A stretch of DNA of 64,000 bases from JAADHI01 sp964451325 (GCA_964451325.1 CAYVHO010000003.1:198269-262268); one strand, 5' to 3'; shown: positions 53,024 to 61,850, numbered from the stretch's first letter. The notes: generated by a model from the sequence alone, not told the origin. Numbers and translations are program-made.

Positions 53024-53343
53024 TTCAAAACCTCTTTCATACGTTTTTTAGGCAAATCCAAATCTTTCTTTGGCGTTTTTTGAGACTTCTTGACGAACGA
53101 ATGCAATATCACGATTTCTTTTCCCGCGACCGTACAGTACATGGAACGCCCAATTCCTTCTTTCCCTTTTGCCCGAATCCCATATAAGCCAGAACCCAAT
53201 GATCCGACATACGGCTTGCCTAAGTTTGGCCCCAAATTTTCAATCATTTCTGCAATATGAAGAAAATTAGCCAAAATTCCAGAAGGGAAATTTAATACCT
53301 GAGCCTCTACTTTGGAATTATAAAATGTTACCTTCCAGTTCAT
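53020..53343 (-). CDS. higB: HigB-like toxin (RelE superfamily, Gp49-like)
   Basis: A 107-residue toxin of the phage-Gp49-like RelE family, presumed ribosome-dependent mRNA endonuclease. Hallmarks are GPNLGKPYVGSLGSGLYGIR, then GIGRSMYCTVAGKEIVILHSF and VKKSQKTPKKDLDLPKKRM at the basic C-terminus. It precedes the antitoxin and overlaps it. The pair lies inside a segment bracketed by duplicated yajQ 5' sequence, which suggests insertion as a small mobile unit. Confidence 0.88.
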   Translation of the reverse strand: MNWKVTFYNSKVEAQVLNFPSGILANFLHIAEMIENLGPNLGKPYVGSLGSGLYGIRAKGKEGIGRSMYCTVAGKEIVILHSFVKKSQKTPKKDLDLPKKRMKEVLK

Positions 53344-53444
53344 ACATAAGTTATCTTAATTGATAACCCGCGATTTAGCAAGTTTACCAGTTTTACAGAG
53401 GGTTTACTGAAAAACTAGTAAGCTTATGATTCTAAACAGAAGCA

Positions 53445-53513
53445 TTAGGATTAGGTCTTGTCACTTGCTAACAGGCTGATCAAACATAATCAAATAACTA
53501 GACCTGACCCTAA
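53445..53513. repeat. Imperfect inverted repeat resembling a REP/RAYT hairpin
   Basis: TTAGGATTAGGTC at 53445-53457 pairs with GACCTGACCCTAA at 53501-53513 (11 of 13 positions). It lies directly against the second yajQ repeat, between it and the toxin promoter. Arms of the GGGTCAGGTC type are reminiscent of REP sequences mobilised by Y1 transposases; no such transposase is in the window. Confidence 0.45.
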
Positions 53514-53514
53514 T

Positions 53515-53649
53515 TTTCAACCTTTGAAACAACATCAAATGAACAATTTGAAGCCATAAATTACTCCTTTTGTTTTCAGGGCTTAAAGATAAAAAAAGCC
53601 TCCCTCTTTCGCAGACACAGTGTGCTACAAGTCCACAGATTCTTTCAAG
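53515..53649. repeat. Direct repeat copy B: truncated yajQ 5' end and leader
   Basis: 135 bases nearly identical to 52330-52463. It includes the yajQ start and first 13-14 codons on the minus strand and then stops matching, so it is a dead-end duplicate. The sequence beyond 53649 differs from that beyond 52463. It is the outer flank of the toxin-antitoxin insertion. Confidence 0.9.
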
Positions 53650-53816
53650 TTTTTCTTTGAAAACCGCCCATTTGCCTAAAATACGCGCTTGATTTCCACG
53701 AATTTTCAAGTAAACTTTAAGTATTTTATATCTCCCCACTGGGCCTTGTGTTGGTTTTTACGCCATGACATAATGCCTCTTCTCTATAGAATGAAACACG
53801 ACGGAAAGGGTAATAC

Positions 53817-54500
53817 ATGATCCCATTAAAGGCGGATTTACCGACACGAACCGTCCCCATTATGACCTTTCTGCTCATCCTCATTAACGTAGGGGTTTAT
53901 TTCTACCAACTTTCGCTCGGCCCCAATCAGTGGCAGTTCTTTTTTTCTCACGGTGCGATTCCCTATCACATGGTACATGGTTTTGGTGTAAACGGCCTTC
54001 CCGCGCCTGTTGTACAAAGCATTTTTACTTCGATGTTTATCCACGGTGGTTTTTTTCATGTGGGCGGCAACATGCTCTACCTTTGGATTTTTGGCAACAA
54101 TGTCGAAGATGAATTTGGACATCTACGTTTTCTCTTTTTTTATTTTATCTGTGGTGTCATCGCAGCCTATTCCCACGCCCTGATTGACGCTTCGTCCAAA
54201 GTGCCAATGGTAGGGGCGAGCGGTGCGGTTTCCGGTATCTTGGGTGCTTATTTTCTGCTTTTTCCCCGTGCAAAAATATTAACCTTATTGCCCATTGGTT
54301 TTTTTATCACCACGGTTCGCATTCCCGCCATGGTCGTTTTGGGCTTCTGGGTGCTTGGACAATTTATGTGGGTTTTCTCCACTCCAAAAGGGGGGGGAGG
54401 CGTGGCCTGGTTTGCGCATATCGGGGGGTTTATTGCGGGCATGGTTCTGCTTCGGTATTTTAGAAGACCTCGTCCGCGTTGGCGGGCGCCTACAAAATAA
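53817..54500 (+). CDS. Rhomboid-family intramembrane serine protease
   Basis: A 227-residue polytopic inner-membrane protein with six or seven helices. The catalytic Ser lies in VGASGAVSGILGAY and the catalytic His in AWFAHIGGFIAGM. The HGGFFHVGGNMLYLWIFGNN segment carries the conserved His/Asn of the oxyanion region. It cleaves transmembrane segments of client proteins; clients are unknown. It may be involved in quality control or signal release. CATAAT-like and TTGTTG-like hexamers upstream may form its promoter. A bidirectional terminator follows at 54525. Confidence 0.94.
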   Translation: MIPLKADLPTRTVPIMTFLLILINVGVYFYQLSLGPNQWQFFFSHGAIPYHMVHGFGVNGLPAPVVQSIFTSMFIHGGFFHVGGNMLYLWIFGNNVEDEFGHLRFLFFYFICGVIAAYSHALIDASSKVPMVGASGAVSGILGAYFLLFPRAKILTLLPIGFFITTVRIPAMVVLGFWVLGQFMWVFSTPKGGGGVAWFAHIGGFIAGMVLLRYFRRPRPRWRAPTK

Positions 54501-54524
54501 GTCAGCGCGAGATCGCTCAAACAA

Positions 54525-54560
54525 AAAAACCCCTGAGACAGTTCTGTCTCAGGGGTTTTT
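54525..54560. terminator. Bidirectional rho-independent terminator
   Basis: AAAAACCCCTGAGACA and its perfect complement surround the loop GTTC, giving A and T tracts on both sides. It sits between the convergent rhomboid and isocitrate dehydrogenase genes and should serve both. Confidence 0.93.
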
Positions 54561-54583
54561 AAATCATCGTTCCTGACCGTTAT

Positions 54584-56815
54584 CTATGCAGCGCTATCTA
54601 CGATTGCACTGAGTGTTGCACTGACACGCATCACAGAATTCGCTTTTTCTGCATTGGGTCGAAAATACCCCCCAAGTTCAACGGCATCGCCTTGTGCTGC
54701 AAGCAGCTCTTTCGTGATTGTGACTTCACCGTCCGAAAGCTTTTGTGCAATCGGGGAAAAATGGGCTTGAAGATCTTTGTCTTCGGTCTGCGCTGCCAAG
54801 GCTTCCGCCCAGTATGTCGCAAGGTAATAATGACTGCCGCGATTGTCAATTTCATTTACTTTGCGCGACGGGGACTTGTTTTCATCCAAAAACTTTCCGG
54901 TCGCCCGATCCAAAGTCTCACCCAAAATACGTGCTTTTTCATTTTTGGTGACCTTGCTTAAATGCTCCAAAGAGGCTGCCAGGGCCAAAAATTCACCCAA
55001 AGAATCCCAGCGCAAATGGCCTTCTTTCACCATCTGCTGCACGTGCTTGGGGGCTGAACCACCCGCACCGGTTTCAAACAATCCACCGCCATTCATGAGG
55101 GGGACAATAGAGAGCATCTTTGCGCTGGTGCCTAATTCAAGAATCGGGAAAAGGTCGGTATTGTAATCCCGCAGCACGTTGCCTGTCACTGAGATGGTGT
55201 CTTTGCCTTCCTTGATGCGTTCCAAGGAAAAAAGTGTGGCTTCAACAGGGGGCAGGATCCGAATATCTAAACCGTCTGTATTGTGATTCGGCAAATACGC
55301 ATTGACTTTTTTGATGAGCTCCGCATCATGGGCTCTATTTTCATTCAACCAGAAAACCGCAGGGGTGTTACTCGCCCTTGCACGTGTCACAGCCAACTTG
55401 ACCCAATCCTGAATCGGCGCATCTTTCGCCTGACAGGCACGCCAGATATCACCTTCTTCAACATTGTGTTCGAACAAGGTTGCTCCTGCGGCATCGATAA
55501 TGCGGATCGTGCCCTTTCCCGGAGCCTGAAATGTTTTGTCATGAGAACCATATTCTTCGGCTTTTTGTGCCATCAAACCCACATTCGGCACACTGCCCAT
55601 TGTCGTGGGATCAAAAGCCCCGTTTTTTTGACAGAATTCGACAACAGCCTGATAAACCCCGGCGTAACTATTGTCTGGAATGGTGGCCTTGCAATCATTC
55701 AGTTCACCATCCGGTCCCCACATTTTTCCCGATTCACGAATCATCGCGGGCATGGAGGCATCAATAATGACATCACTCGGCACATGTAAGTTGGTAATGC
55801 CTTTGTCGGAATCCACCATTGCAAGCTCAGGGCGATTTTTGTAAACAGCCTGAATGTCGGCTTCGATTTCTGCTTGTTTATCTTTTGAAAGGGTCTTTAT
55901 TTTGGCATAAACATCACCCAGGCCATTCTTGAGATCAACACCCAGCTCCTTTAAAACGGTCGCGTGTTTTTCGAGTGCATCCCTATAATAGACAGAAACA
56001 CAGTGACCAAAAATGATGGGGTCTGAGACTTTCATCATCGTGGCCTTCATGTGAAGCGAAAAGAGCACGCCCTTTTCTTTGGCATCGACGATTTGTGCTT
56101 CAAGAAATGATCGTAAGGCCTTCCGGCTCATGAATGTACCGTCAAGCACTTCGCCTGCCAAGAGCGGAACCTTGGCTTTCAGGACAGTAATCTTGCCCGC
56201 GCCATCCTCAAATTCGATTCGGGCATCCGTCGCTTCAGAAATCGTGACAGACTTCTCATTAGAGAAAAAATCGCCGCCCTCCATATGTGAAACATGGGTC
56301 TTTGAATTTGAAGACCAGGCGCCCATTCTGTGCGGGTGCTTTTTGGCGTAATTTTTAACCGCAGTGGGAGCACGACGATCGGAGTTGCCTTCCCTCAAAA
56401 CCGGGTTGACAGCGCTTCCCAATACTTTGGCATAGCGGCTTTTAATTTCTTTTTCTGCATTGTTTGCAGGATCTTCCGGGTAGTCCGGCAAGTTGTAGCC
56501 TTTTTCCTGTAATTCTTTAATGGCGGCCTGTAACTGGGGAATGGACGCACTGATATTCGGAAGCTTGATGATGTTGGCTTCGGGGGTTTTTGCCAACACA
56601 CCCAATGCAGCCAACTCATCGGGAATTTGCTGATCTTTACTGAGGTTTTCAGGGAAGTTCGCAATAATGCGTCCTGAAAGGGAAATATCTCTTTTTTCAA
56701 CACTGACACCGCAGGGCGCGGCAAAGGCTTTGATGATCGGGAGAAAAGAATAGGTTGCGAGTGCCGGTGCTTCATCGGTATCGGTGTAAATAATTTTTGA
56801 GTTTTGTGTCATCAT
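54584..56815 (-). CDS. icd: Isocitrate dehydrogenase, NADP-dependent monomeric type
   Basis: A 743-residue cytosolic enzyme converting isocitrate to 2-oxoglutarate with NADP reduction. The start KIIYTDTDEAPALATYSFLP, SRYAKVLGSAVNPVLREGNS with DRRAP, the KTHVSHMEGGDFF segment and the C-terminal region with GSHYYLATYWAEALAAQ are diagnostic of the monomeric IDH-II family, which is unrelated in length to the common dimeric enzyme. The second of two adjacent Met codons (56812) may be the start. The gene stands alone, convergent with the rhomboid gene. Confidence 0.96.
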   Translation of the reverse strand: MMTQNSKIIYTDTDEAPALATYSFLPIIKAFAAPCGVSVEKRDISLSGRIIANFPENLSKDQQIPDELAALGVLAKTPEANIIKLPNISASIPQLQAAIKELQEKGYNLPDYPEDPANNAEKEIKSRYAKVLGSAVNPVLREGNSDRRAPTAVKNYAKKHPHRMGAWSSNSKTHVSHMEGGDFFSNEKSVTISEATDARIEFEDGAGKITVLKAKVPLLAGEVLDGTFMSRKALRSFLEAQIVDAKEKGVLFSLHMKATMMKVSDPIIFGHCVSVYYRDALEKHATVLKELGVDLKNGLGDVYAKIKTLSKDKQAEIEADIQAVYKNRPELAMVDSDKGITNLHVPSDVIIDASMPAMIRESGKMWGPDGELNDCKATIPDNSYAGVYQAVVEFCQKNGAFDPTTMGSVPNVGLMAQKAEEYGSHDKTFQAPGKGTIRIIDAAGATLFEHNVEEGDIWRACQAKDAPIQDWVKLAVTRARASNTPAVFWLNENRAHDAELIKKVNAYLPNHNTDGLDIRILPPVEATLFSLERIKEGKDTISVTGNVLRDYNTDLFPILELGTSAKMLSIVPLMNGGGLFETGAGGSAPKHVQQMVKEGHLRWDSLGEFLALAASLEHLSKVTKNEKARILGETLDRATGKFLDENKSPSRKVNEIDNRGSHYYLATYWAEALAAQTEDKDLQAHFSPIAQKLSDGEVTITKELLAAQGDAVELGGYFRPNAEKANSVMRVSATLSAIVDSAA

Positions 56816-56977
56816 ACTTTTTCCTCAACATTAAAAGGTTTCGGTTTTAGGAGCATACTTAGTAATGTATTGCTTGCTTGCTTGTCAACTTTTTATGAAA
56901 AGGGCACCCCTTTGATCATTCTAAACGAAACCTTCTTCAAGCCAAAACTTGAAAAATACCTGATTCGGTGTTTCTAT

Positions 56978-57042
56978 TATAGGGAAGCCCTGGTATAGGG
57001 AAGCCCTAATATGGGGAAGCCCTGATATTAGAGAAGCCCTGA
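56978..57042. repeat. Four tandem 16-17 bp repeats containing GAAGCCCT
   Basis: Units TATAGGGAAGCCCTGG, TATAGGGAAGCCCTAA, TATGGGGAAGCCCTGA and a 17-base TATTAGAGAAGCCCTGA lie end to end just before the glycerophosphodiesterase start at 57062. Each contains a GGG-AAG-CCC dyad (degenerate in the fourth). They occupy the promoter/leader region in a 246-base gap after icd, so they may be regulatory sites. The last unit contains AGCCCTGATT, found also at 31031 and 37130. Confidence 0.7.
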
Positions 57043-57061
57043 TTTTTACGAGACACAGAAC

Positions 57062-57823
57062 ATGTCTATCCCAAAACTGGTCGCCCATCGTGGTTATGCC
57101 ACACGTTTTCCAGAAAACACCCTGTTATCAATTGAAGAAGCCTTAAAAGTCGGCGCCCATTTTGTGGAATTTGACGTGCAGTGTACTGCCGATGGCGTCC
57201 CGGTCGTCTTTCACGATGCCTCTCTTGAGCGCACAACCGGCATTCAAAAAAATCTCCTCGAATTACCCTCCGAAAAGATCCGAAACATTTCAGCCTGTGA
57301 AACCACACGTTTCGGTCAAAAATTTTCCGATCAGAACATCACAATTCCAAGCCTTGCACAAGTCGTCTCCCTGCTCAAAGAGTGGCCTCAAACCACCGCA
57401 TTTGTAGAAATCAAAACAGAAAGCCTCACACAATTTGGCATTGCTGCAGTCTTAAAAACCGTCATAACCTGTATCACGCCCATCTTGAAACAATGTTGCG
57501 TCATTTCATATGACGACCTAGCGCTTCGCGCCGCGCGTAAGATGGGAGTACAAAAGATCGGCTGGGTCTTAAAGACCTGGTCAGATCAACAGCATGATAC
57601 CACTAAAGAACTGATGCCGAACTACCTCATTTGCAACTACAAAAAAATTCCCCACGCTTCGACCCCTCTCTGGTCGGGCCCCTGGCAGTGGTGTTTCTAC
57701 GAAGTCACCGATCCTGAATTGGCCCTAAAACTTCACGCACGGGGCGCGGAACTGATTGAAACGATGGATATCGCGGGAATGCTTGCCGACCCTCGTCTTA
57801 GGATAAAGAAGAGGGTCATTTGA
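57062..57823 (+). CDS. Glycerophosphodiester phosphodiesterase
   Basis: A 253-residue enzyme of the GDPD (TIM-barrel) family. The catalytic and metal-binding residues appear in VAHRGYATRFPENT (HRG and ENT), VEFDVQCTADGVPVVFHDASL (E-x-D and HD) and VEIKTES. There is no signal peptide, so it is cytosolic like UgpQ rather than periplasmic GlpQ. It releases glycerol-3-phosphate from deacylated phospholipids. Its stop overlaps the start of the glycerol-3-phosphate dehydrogenase gene (TTGA), giving a coherent two-step pathway. Confidence 0.92.
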   Translation: MSIPKLVAHRGYATRFPENTLLSIEEALKVGAHFVEFDVQCTADGVPVVFHDASLERTTGIQKNLLELPSEKIRNISACETTRFGQKFSDQNITIPSLAQVVSLLKEWPQTTAFVEIKTESLTQFGIAAVLKTVITCITPILKQCCVISYDDLALRAARKMGVQKIGWVLKTWSDQQHDTTKELMPNYLICNYKKIPHASTPLWSGPWQWCFYEVTDPELALKLHARGAELIETMDIAGMLADPRLRIKKRVI

Positions 57824-59058
57824 GCATCCCACACTACGATGTCCTTGTCATCGGGGGCGGAATTCACGGCGCAGGCGTCGCACAAGCTGCTGCCGCACGA
57901 GGTCATCACGTGCTCGTCCTTGAGCAACATGGCATCGGAAGCGGCACATCGAGACGCTCCAGTAAACTCATTCACGGCGGTTTGCGTTATCTCGAGACCG
58001 CCCAGCTTTCACTCGTTTACGAATCCCTGCACGAGCGCACACTCCTGCTCAAAAATGCACCTGATTTGGTGAAACTCACCCCCTTTTATATCCCTGTTTA
58101 CAAAAATTCAGCACGCAGCCCTGGCATCATCCGTTGCGGTCTTTCGCTTTATGCACTTTTAGGGGGACTGAAAAAAGTGTTTCGCTTTCGCAAACTGCGC
58201 AAATCGGACTGGAAAAATTTAGATGGATTACGGACTGAACATCTTTCAGCCGTTTATCAATATTGGGATGCACAAACCGACGATCACGCCCTGACACAAG
58301 CCGTGTTCAACAGCGCACTGGACTTAGGCGCAAAACTGCACATGCCCGCAATTTTTCAAAAGGCCGTTAAAGAAAAAGATCACTACCAAGTCAACTACCT
58401 CCGAGAAAAAGGAGAAGAAAATTGCACGGCCACAACACTCGTCAATGCCGCAGGCCCTTGGGTAGACAGCGTACTAGAGCACATCACCCCCATGCCTCCC
58501 AAAGTTCAAATAGCACTCGTACAAGGCACACACATTCTGCTCAAAGAAAAAGTGACTCAGGGCATTTATTATTTGGAAGCACCATCTGACAAACGGCCCG
58601 TTTTTGTCATGCCCTGGAAAGGGCAGTTGATGGTGGGCACGACAGAAACCGTCTTTAAGGGGAATCCTTCGGAAATTGAGGTCTTAGATGCAGAAAAAGA
58701 CTACCTGCTTGAAACACTCGCTTCCTATTTCCCACAATTTAAGACGCTCACAAAACAAAATATTCAATCTGCTTTTGCCGGATGTCGCGTACTGCCCAAG
58801 GGCAGTGAACATTTTGGTGCACGCCCACGCGAAACAGTGTTGCAAACGGATGTGCTCTTGCAGCCTCGTTTGCTCACGATTTATGGCGGGAAACTCACGA
58901 CCTACCGGATCACCGCAGAAAAAGTCATGAATCAGCTCATGCAAAGCCTTCCCGCAAAAAAACAGATTGTCGATACAGCAGAAATTAAATTAACAACAGA
59001 TCAGAAAATGGATTTGGGTACAGTGAGCCGCCAATTTATGCCTCGTCGTCCACTTTAG
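57820..59058 (+). CDS. glpD: Glycerol-3-phosphate dehydrogenase (FAD-dependent), lacks the usual C-terminal domain
   Basis: A 412-residue flavoprotein of the GlpD/DAO family, peripheral membrane, oxidising glycerol-3-phosphate to dihydroxyacetone phosphate with electrons to quinone. The FAD-binding VLVIGGGIHGAGVAQAAAAR, SGTSRRSSKLIHGGLRYLE and GGKLTTYRITAEKV are in place. Well-studied GlpD proteins are near 500 residues; this one ends soon after the GKLTTYR motif and lacks the helical C-terminal domain. The frame ends at a stop with no continuation in the same strand, since the next gene is convergent. The TTG start overlaps the previous stop. Confidence 0.9.
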   Translation: MSIPHYDVLVIGGGIHGAGVAQAAAARGHHVLVLEQHGIGSGTSRRSSKLIHGGLRYLETAQLSLVYESLHERTLLLKNAPDLVKLTPFYIPVYKNSARSPGIIRCGLSLYALLGGLKKVFRFRKLRKSDWKNLDGLRTEHLSAVYQYWDAQTDDHALTQAVFNSALDLGAKLHMPAIFQKAVKEKDHYQVNYLREKGEENCTATTLVNAAGPWVDSVLEHITPMPPKVQIALVQGTHILLKEKVTQGIYYLEAPSDKRPVFVMPWKGQLMVGTTETVFKGNPSEIEVLDAEKDYLLETLASYFPQFKTLTKQNIQSAFAGCRVLPKGSEHFGARPRETVLQTDVLLQPRLLTIYGGKLTTYRITAEKVMNQLMQSLPAKKQIVDTAEIKLTTDQKMDLGTVSRQFMPRRPL

Positions 59059-59687
59059 GGGTTCCTAAACACACAGCGATTCGGAGGCAAAGCGCCTTTC
59101 TTTTTTGTCCAAAACCCGTCTTTTTGTGTTTCATAGCTGGAGAAAACAAAAGGCAGTGGGTCGGCAGTCAGAGGTTTATTTTCTTTCATCAATTGAAAGT
59201 GCAAATGCGGCTGAACACTATTGCCAGAATTTCCTATCTTGGCAATCAAGGCGCCCGTCTTTATTTTGTCACCCTCCCTTAGCTGAATACTGCTTTGTCT
59301 CAGTTGGGCAAACAAGGCGTACACCCCCTTGGAAGCTTGCATAATAACGTGATTGCCAAAAAATTCATTCGCATCCTCTGCATACTCTTGTTTTCCAAGA
59401 AAGAGCCCTGAATACACATCCGAAATCAGGCTCAAGCGCATGCGGTCTTCACAATCATTCACAATTTTAATAATCGTTCCATCAAAAGGCGAAAGCACGG
59501 GTTCCTCCCATGAAAAAACCGTCGAGGCCTTCAATCGACCCAATAGATGCATCAGAAGACCCAATCCCTTGTAGGGTTTTGCATTTTCATCCACGGCAAC
59601 AAAATCTTTTGCATCAGGATGATGACCCGGGGGATTCAAAAAAGACCACTGCCCTTTCACCGGACATTGAATCACAATCGCTTTCAT
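59055..59687 (-). CDS. M23-like (LytM-fold) protein without signal peptide
   Basis: A 210-residue protein whose second half matches M23 metallopeptidases: VLSPFDGTIIKIVND, the G-N-H-V-I-M strand, REGDKIKTGALIAKIGNSGNS and PHLHFQL (HxH zinc site). The first zinc His/Asp pair is less clear: the YAHL-type motif reads YALFAQL, so activity is doubtful. No signal peptide or membrane anchor is visible, which is odd for a peptidoglycan hydrolase. It overlaps the convergent glpD stop by 4 bases and starts 15 bases after livM, so it may be co-transcribed with the liv genes. Confidence 0.72.
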   Translation of the reverse strand: MKAIVIQCPVKGQWSFLNPPGHHPDAKDFVAVDENAKPYKGLGLLMHLLGRLKASTVFSWEEPVLSPFDGTIIKIVNDCEDRMRLSLISDVYSGLFLGKQEYAEDANEFFGNHVIMQASKGVYALFAQLRQSSIQLREGDKIKTGALIAKIGNSGNSVQPHLHFQLMKENKPLTADPLPFVFSSYETQKDGFWTKKKGALPPNRCVFRNP

Positions 59688-59702
59688 CGAAAGTTAAACC
59701 TC

Positions 59703-60854
59703 CTACGATCGTTTTCCCAGTAGCCCTTGTGGACGGAAAACCATCATCACCACGAGCGCGATGCCAAAAATCAACATCCGGTAACTCGCCAGGCCCCGCA
59801 GCATTTCTGGCAAAACGGTTAAAAGAAAGGCCCCTAAAATTACACCGGGCAAACTGCCCATGCCCCCTAAGACCACCATCGACAAAATACGAACAGACTC
59901 TAAAAAGGTAAAACTTTCAGGAGAGATAAATGTGTAGCGTGCTGCAAAGAGCACCCCCGCAATGCCCGCAATCGCGGCCCCCAGCGCAAAGGCCAGTGTT
60001 TTTATACGCGTGGTATCGATGCCCATGGCCTCTGCCGCGGTTTCATCTTCTCGAATCGCAATCCAGGCCCGGCCAATTTGAGAGTGAAGCAAACGATGCA
60101 CGGCAAGTGCGGCGAGCACCACAAACACCAGGATCAGATAATAAAAATGGAGCGGCGTGCGAAAAACAAAACCTCCCAGTGCGGGGCGCGCAATCTGCAT
60201 AATGCCGTTGGGGCCTTGCGTCACTGCATCCCAATTATTCAGACAAAGATAAATAATCTGCACAAACCCCAAGGTAATAATTGCCAGATAGTCACCCCGA
60301 AGCCTTAAAGTAATCAGACCCAAAATGAGACCAAAAAGACCCGCAATCGCCGCCCCCAAAGGGAGTCCCAACCAAAAAGAAAGACCAAAACCCGTTGAGA
60401 GAATGGCGTAGGTATAAGCCCCGACCCCGTAAAAAGCGGCATAGCCCAAGTCCAGCAATCCGGCATAACCCACGGTAATGTTGAGACCGATGGCCAAGAG
60501 GGCGTAAAGCGCGGCAAGACCCAGGATATCGACATAATAATTATTCAAAAAAAATGGCAGGATAAGCACAAGCGCAGCACCACCCGCCATGAAAACTTTC
60601 TTAAAAAGACCCGCCTGCACCTCTAAAATCTGAGCAGGAAATAGACATGCCGATGCAACGATTATCTTTTTAAAGCCCTCCGAACGAGAAAGGCTCAAAA
60701 TAGCCCAGATGCACAAAACACCCGCAATAAGTGTCCCCGCCAATTGCAGCGCACCCACAGCACCCATCAAAGGCCAGGCCAGCAAAGCAAAACAAAGCGG
60801 CAGCAAAAACAATTGTTTGAGACGTATTTTTAACACGGCAGGATTGCTCATCAA
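59703..60854 (-). CDS. livM: Branched-chain amino-acid ABC transporter permease LivM
   Basis: A 383-residue inner-membrane permease with about ten helices. NITVGYAGLLDLGYAAFYGVG, RLRGDYLAIITLGFVQIIY and the conserved DETAAEAMGIDTTRIK loop that meets the ATPase are classic LivM motifs. The C-terminus ends in a basic GKRS-type tail. The start overlaps the livH stop by 4 bases. The ATPase (livFG) and binding-protein genes are not in the window, so the system is completed elsewhere. The cargo may be branched-chain amino acids, or other small compounds such as urea that use this family. Confidence 0.92.
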   Translation of the reverse strand: MMSNPAVLKIRLKQLFLLPLCFALLAWPLMGAVGALQLAGTLIAGVLCIWAILSLSRSEGFKKIIVASACLFPAQILEVQAGLFKKVFMAGGAALVLILPFFLNNYYVDILGLAALYALLAIGLNITVGYAGLLDLGYAAFYGVGAYTYAILSTGFGLSFWLGLPLGAAIAGLFGLILGLITLRLRGDYLAIITLGFVQIIYLCLNNWDAVTQGPNGIMQIARPALGGFVFRTPLHFYYLILVFVVLAALAVHRLLHSQIGRAWIAIREDETAAEAMGIDTTRIKTLAFALGAAIAGIAGVLFAARYTFISPESFTFLESVRILSMVVLGGMGSLPGVILGAFLLTVLPEMLRGLASYRMLIFGIALVVMMVFRPQGLLGKRS

Positions 60855-61753
60855 ACCCGATCTCCGCCTTTTTCCCCCAACAAACCCGTGGGTCTAAAAA
60901 TCAAAACTAAAATCAAAATCAAAAAAGCAAAACCGTCCTTAAATTCCGTTGAAATATAGGCCGAACCCAAGCTCTCCACGAGACCCAACAGCAGGCCCCC
61001 TAACATCGCTCCCGGTAAATTCCCGATGCCCCCCAAAACCGCTGCGGTAAAGGCCTTTAAACCTGCAACATATCCAATATAAAAATTGACCACCCCATAA
61101 TAAACAGACACCATCACGCCTGCAGCCGCCGCCAGGATCGAACCAATGATAAACGTAATGGCGATGATACGATCAATGGGAATCCCACAGAGTGCGGCCA
61201 TGGTTTTGTCTTGCGAGGTGGCCCGCATCGCCTTGCCAAGCCGTGTTTTACGTACAAAAAAATGCAAGGTCGCCATCAATAAAAAAGACGCGACAATAAT
61301 AAAACCCTGGATTGGACTCATCGGAAAATGGGTGCCAAGCACCGCCTCGGCGCTAAACAAATGCGGGACAACCTTGTCGGAAGAGCCTTGTGCCAACATC
61401 ACATAGTTTTGCAAAAAAATAGACATACCAATAGCAGAAATAAGCGGGGACAGTCGATGCGCTTTTCGTAGAGGGCGATAGGCGATGCGCTCCATCATCA
61501 CGCCATACCCCGCGCAAGTCAGGCCGGACAATATAAAAACAAAAAAAAGAGACAACAAAAGGTGGGATTCCGTCAAACCCAAAACCGTAAACAAACCCAA
61601 ATAAATAATGCTCAAATAGGCCCCGATCATGTAAATCTCACCATGCGCAAAGTTGATCAGCCCCAAGATGCCATAGACCATTGTATAGCCCAAGGCGATC
61701 AGGGCATAAACACTGCCCAAGGTCAGGCCGTTTATCAGTTGTTGTAAAAACAT
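60851..61753 (-). CDS. livH: Branched-chain amino-acid ABC transporter permease LivH
   Basis: A 300-residue permease. The start QQLINGLTLGSVYALIALGYT, MVYGILGLINFAHGEIYMIG and the cytosolic loop LGKAMRATSQDKTMAALCGI are typical of LivH. It pairs with LivM to form the membrane channel. It is the upstream gene of the pair, about 100 bases downstream of the tmRNA terminator, so its promoter likely lies at about 61755-61815. The substrate-binding and ATPase partners are not visible here. Confidence 0.93.
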   Translation of the reverse strand: MFLQQLINGLTLGSVYALIALGYTMVYGILGLINFAHGEIYMIGAYLSIIYLGLFTVLGLTESHLLLSLFFVFILSGLTCAGYGVMMERIAYRPLRKAHRLSPLISAIGMSIFLQNYVMLAQGSSDKVVPHLFSAEAVLGTHFPMSPIQGFIIVASFLLMATLHFFVRKTRLGKAMRATSQDKTMAALCGIPIDRIIAITFIIGSILAAAAGVMVSVYYGVVNFYIGYVAGLKAFTAAVLGGIGNLPGAMLGGLLLGLVESLGSAYISTEFKDGFAFLILILVLIFRPTGLLGEKGGDRV

Positions 61754-61815
61754 TGAATCCTTGTTTTATTGAGATCTGACGTAGAGCAGGATACTATACT
61801 AGAAAACAAAAGAAA

Positions 61816-61850
61816 TAAAAAAAGCCCGGTTTTTCAACCGGGCTTTTTTT
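61816..61850 (-). terminator. Rho-independent terminator of ssrA
   Basis: AAAAAAAGCCCGGTT and AACCGGGCTTTTTTT form a strong stem directly after the tmRNA CCA end on the minus strand. A and T tracts flank both sides. Confidence 0.93.

Noticed and set aside
53461..53739. Minus-strand open frame across the second yajQ repeat
   Set aside because: It arises from duplicated non-coding and yajQ leader sequence and has no protein-like features.
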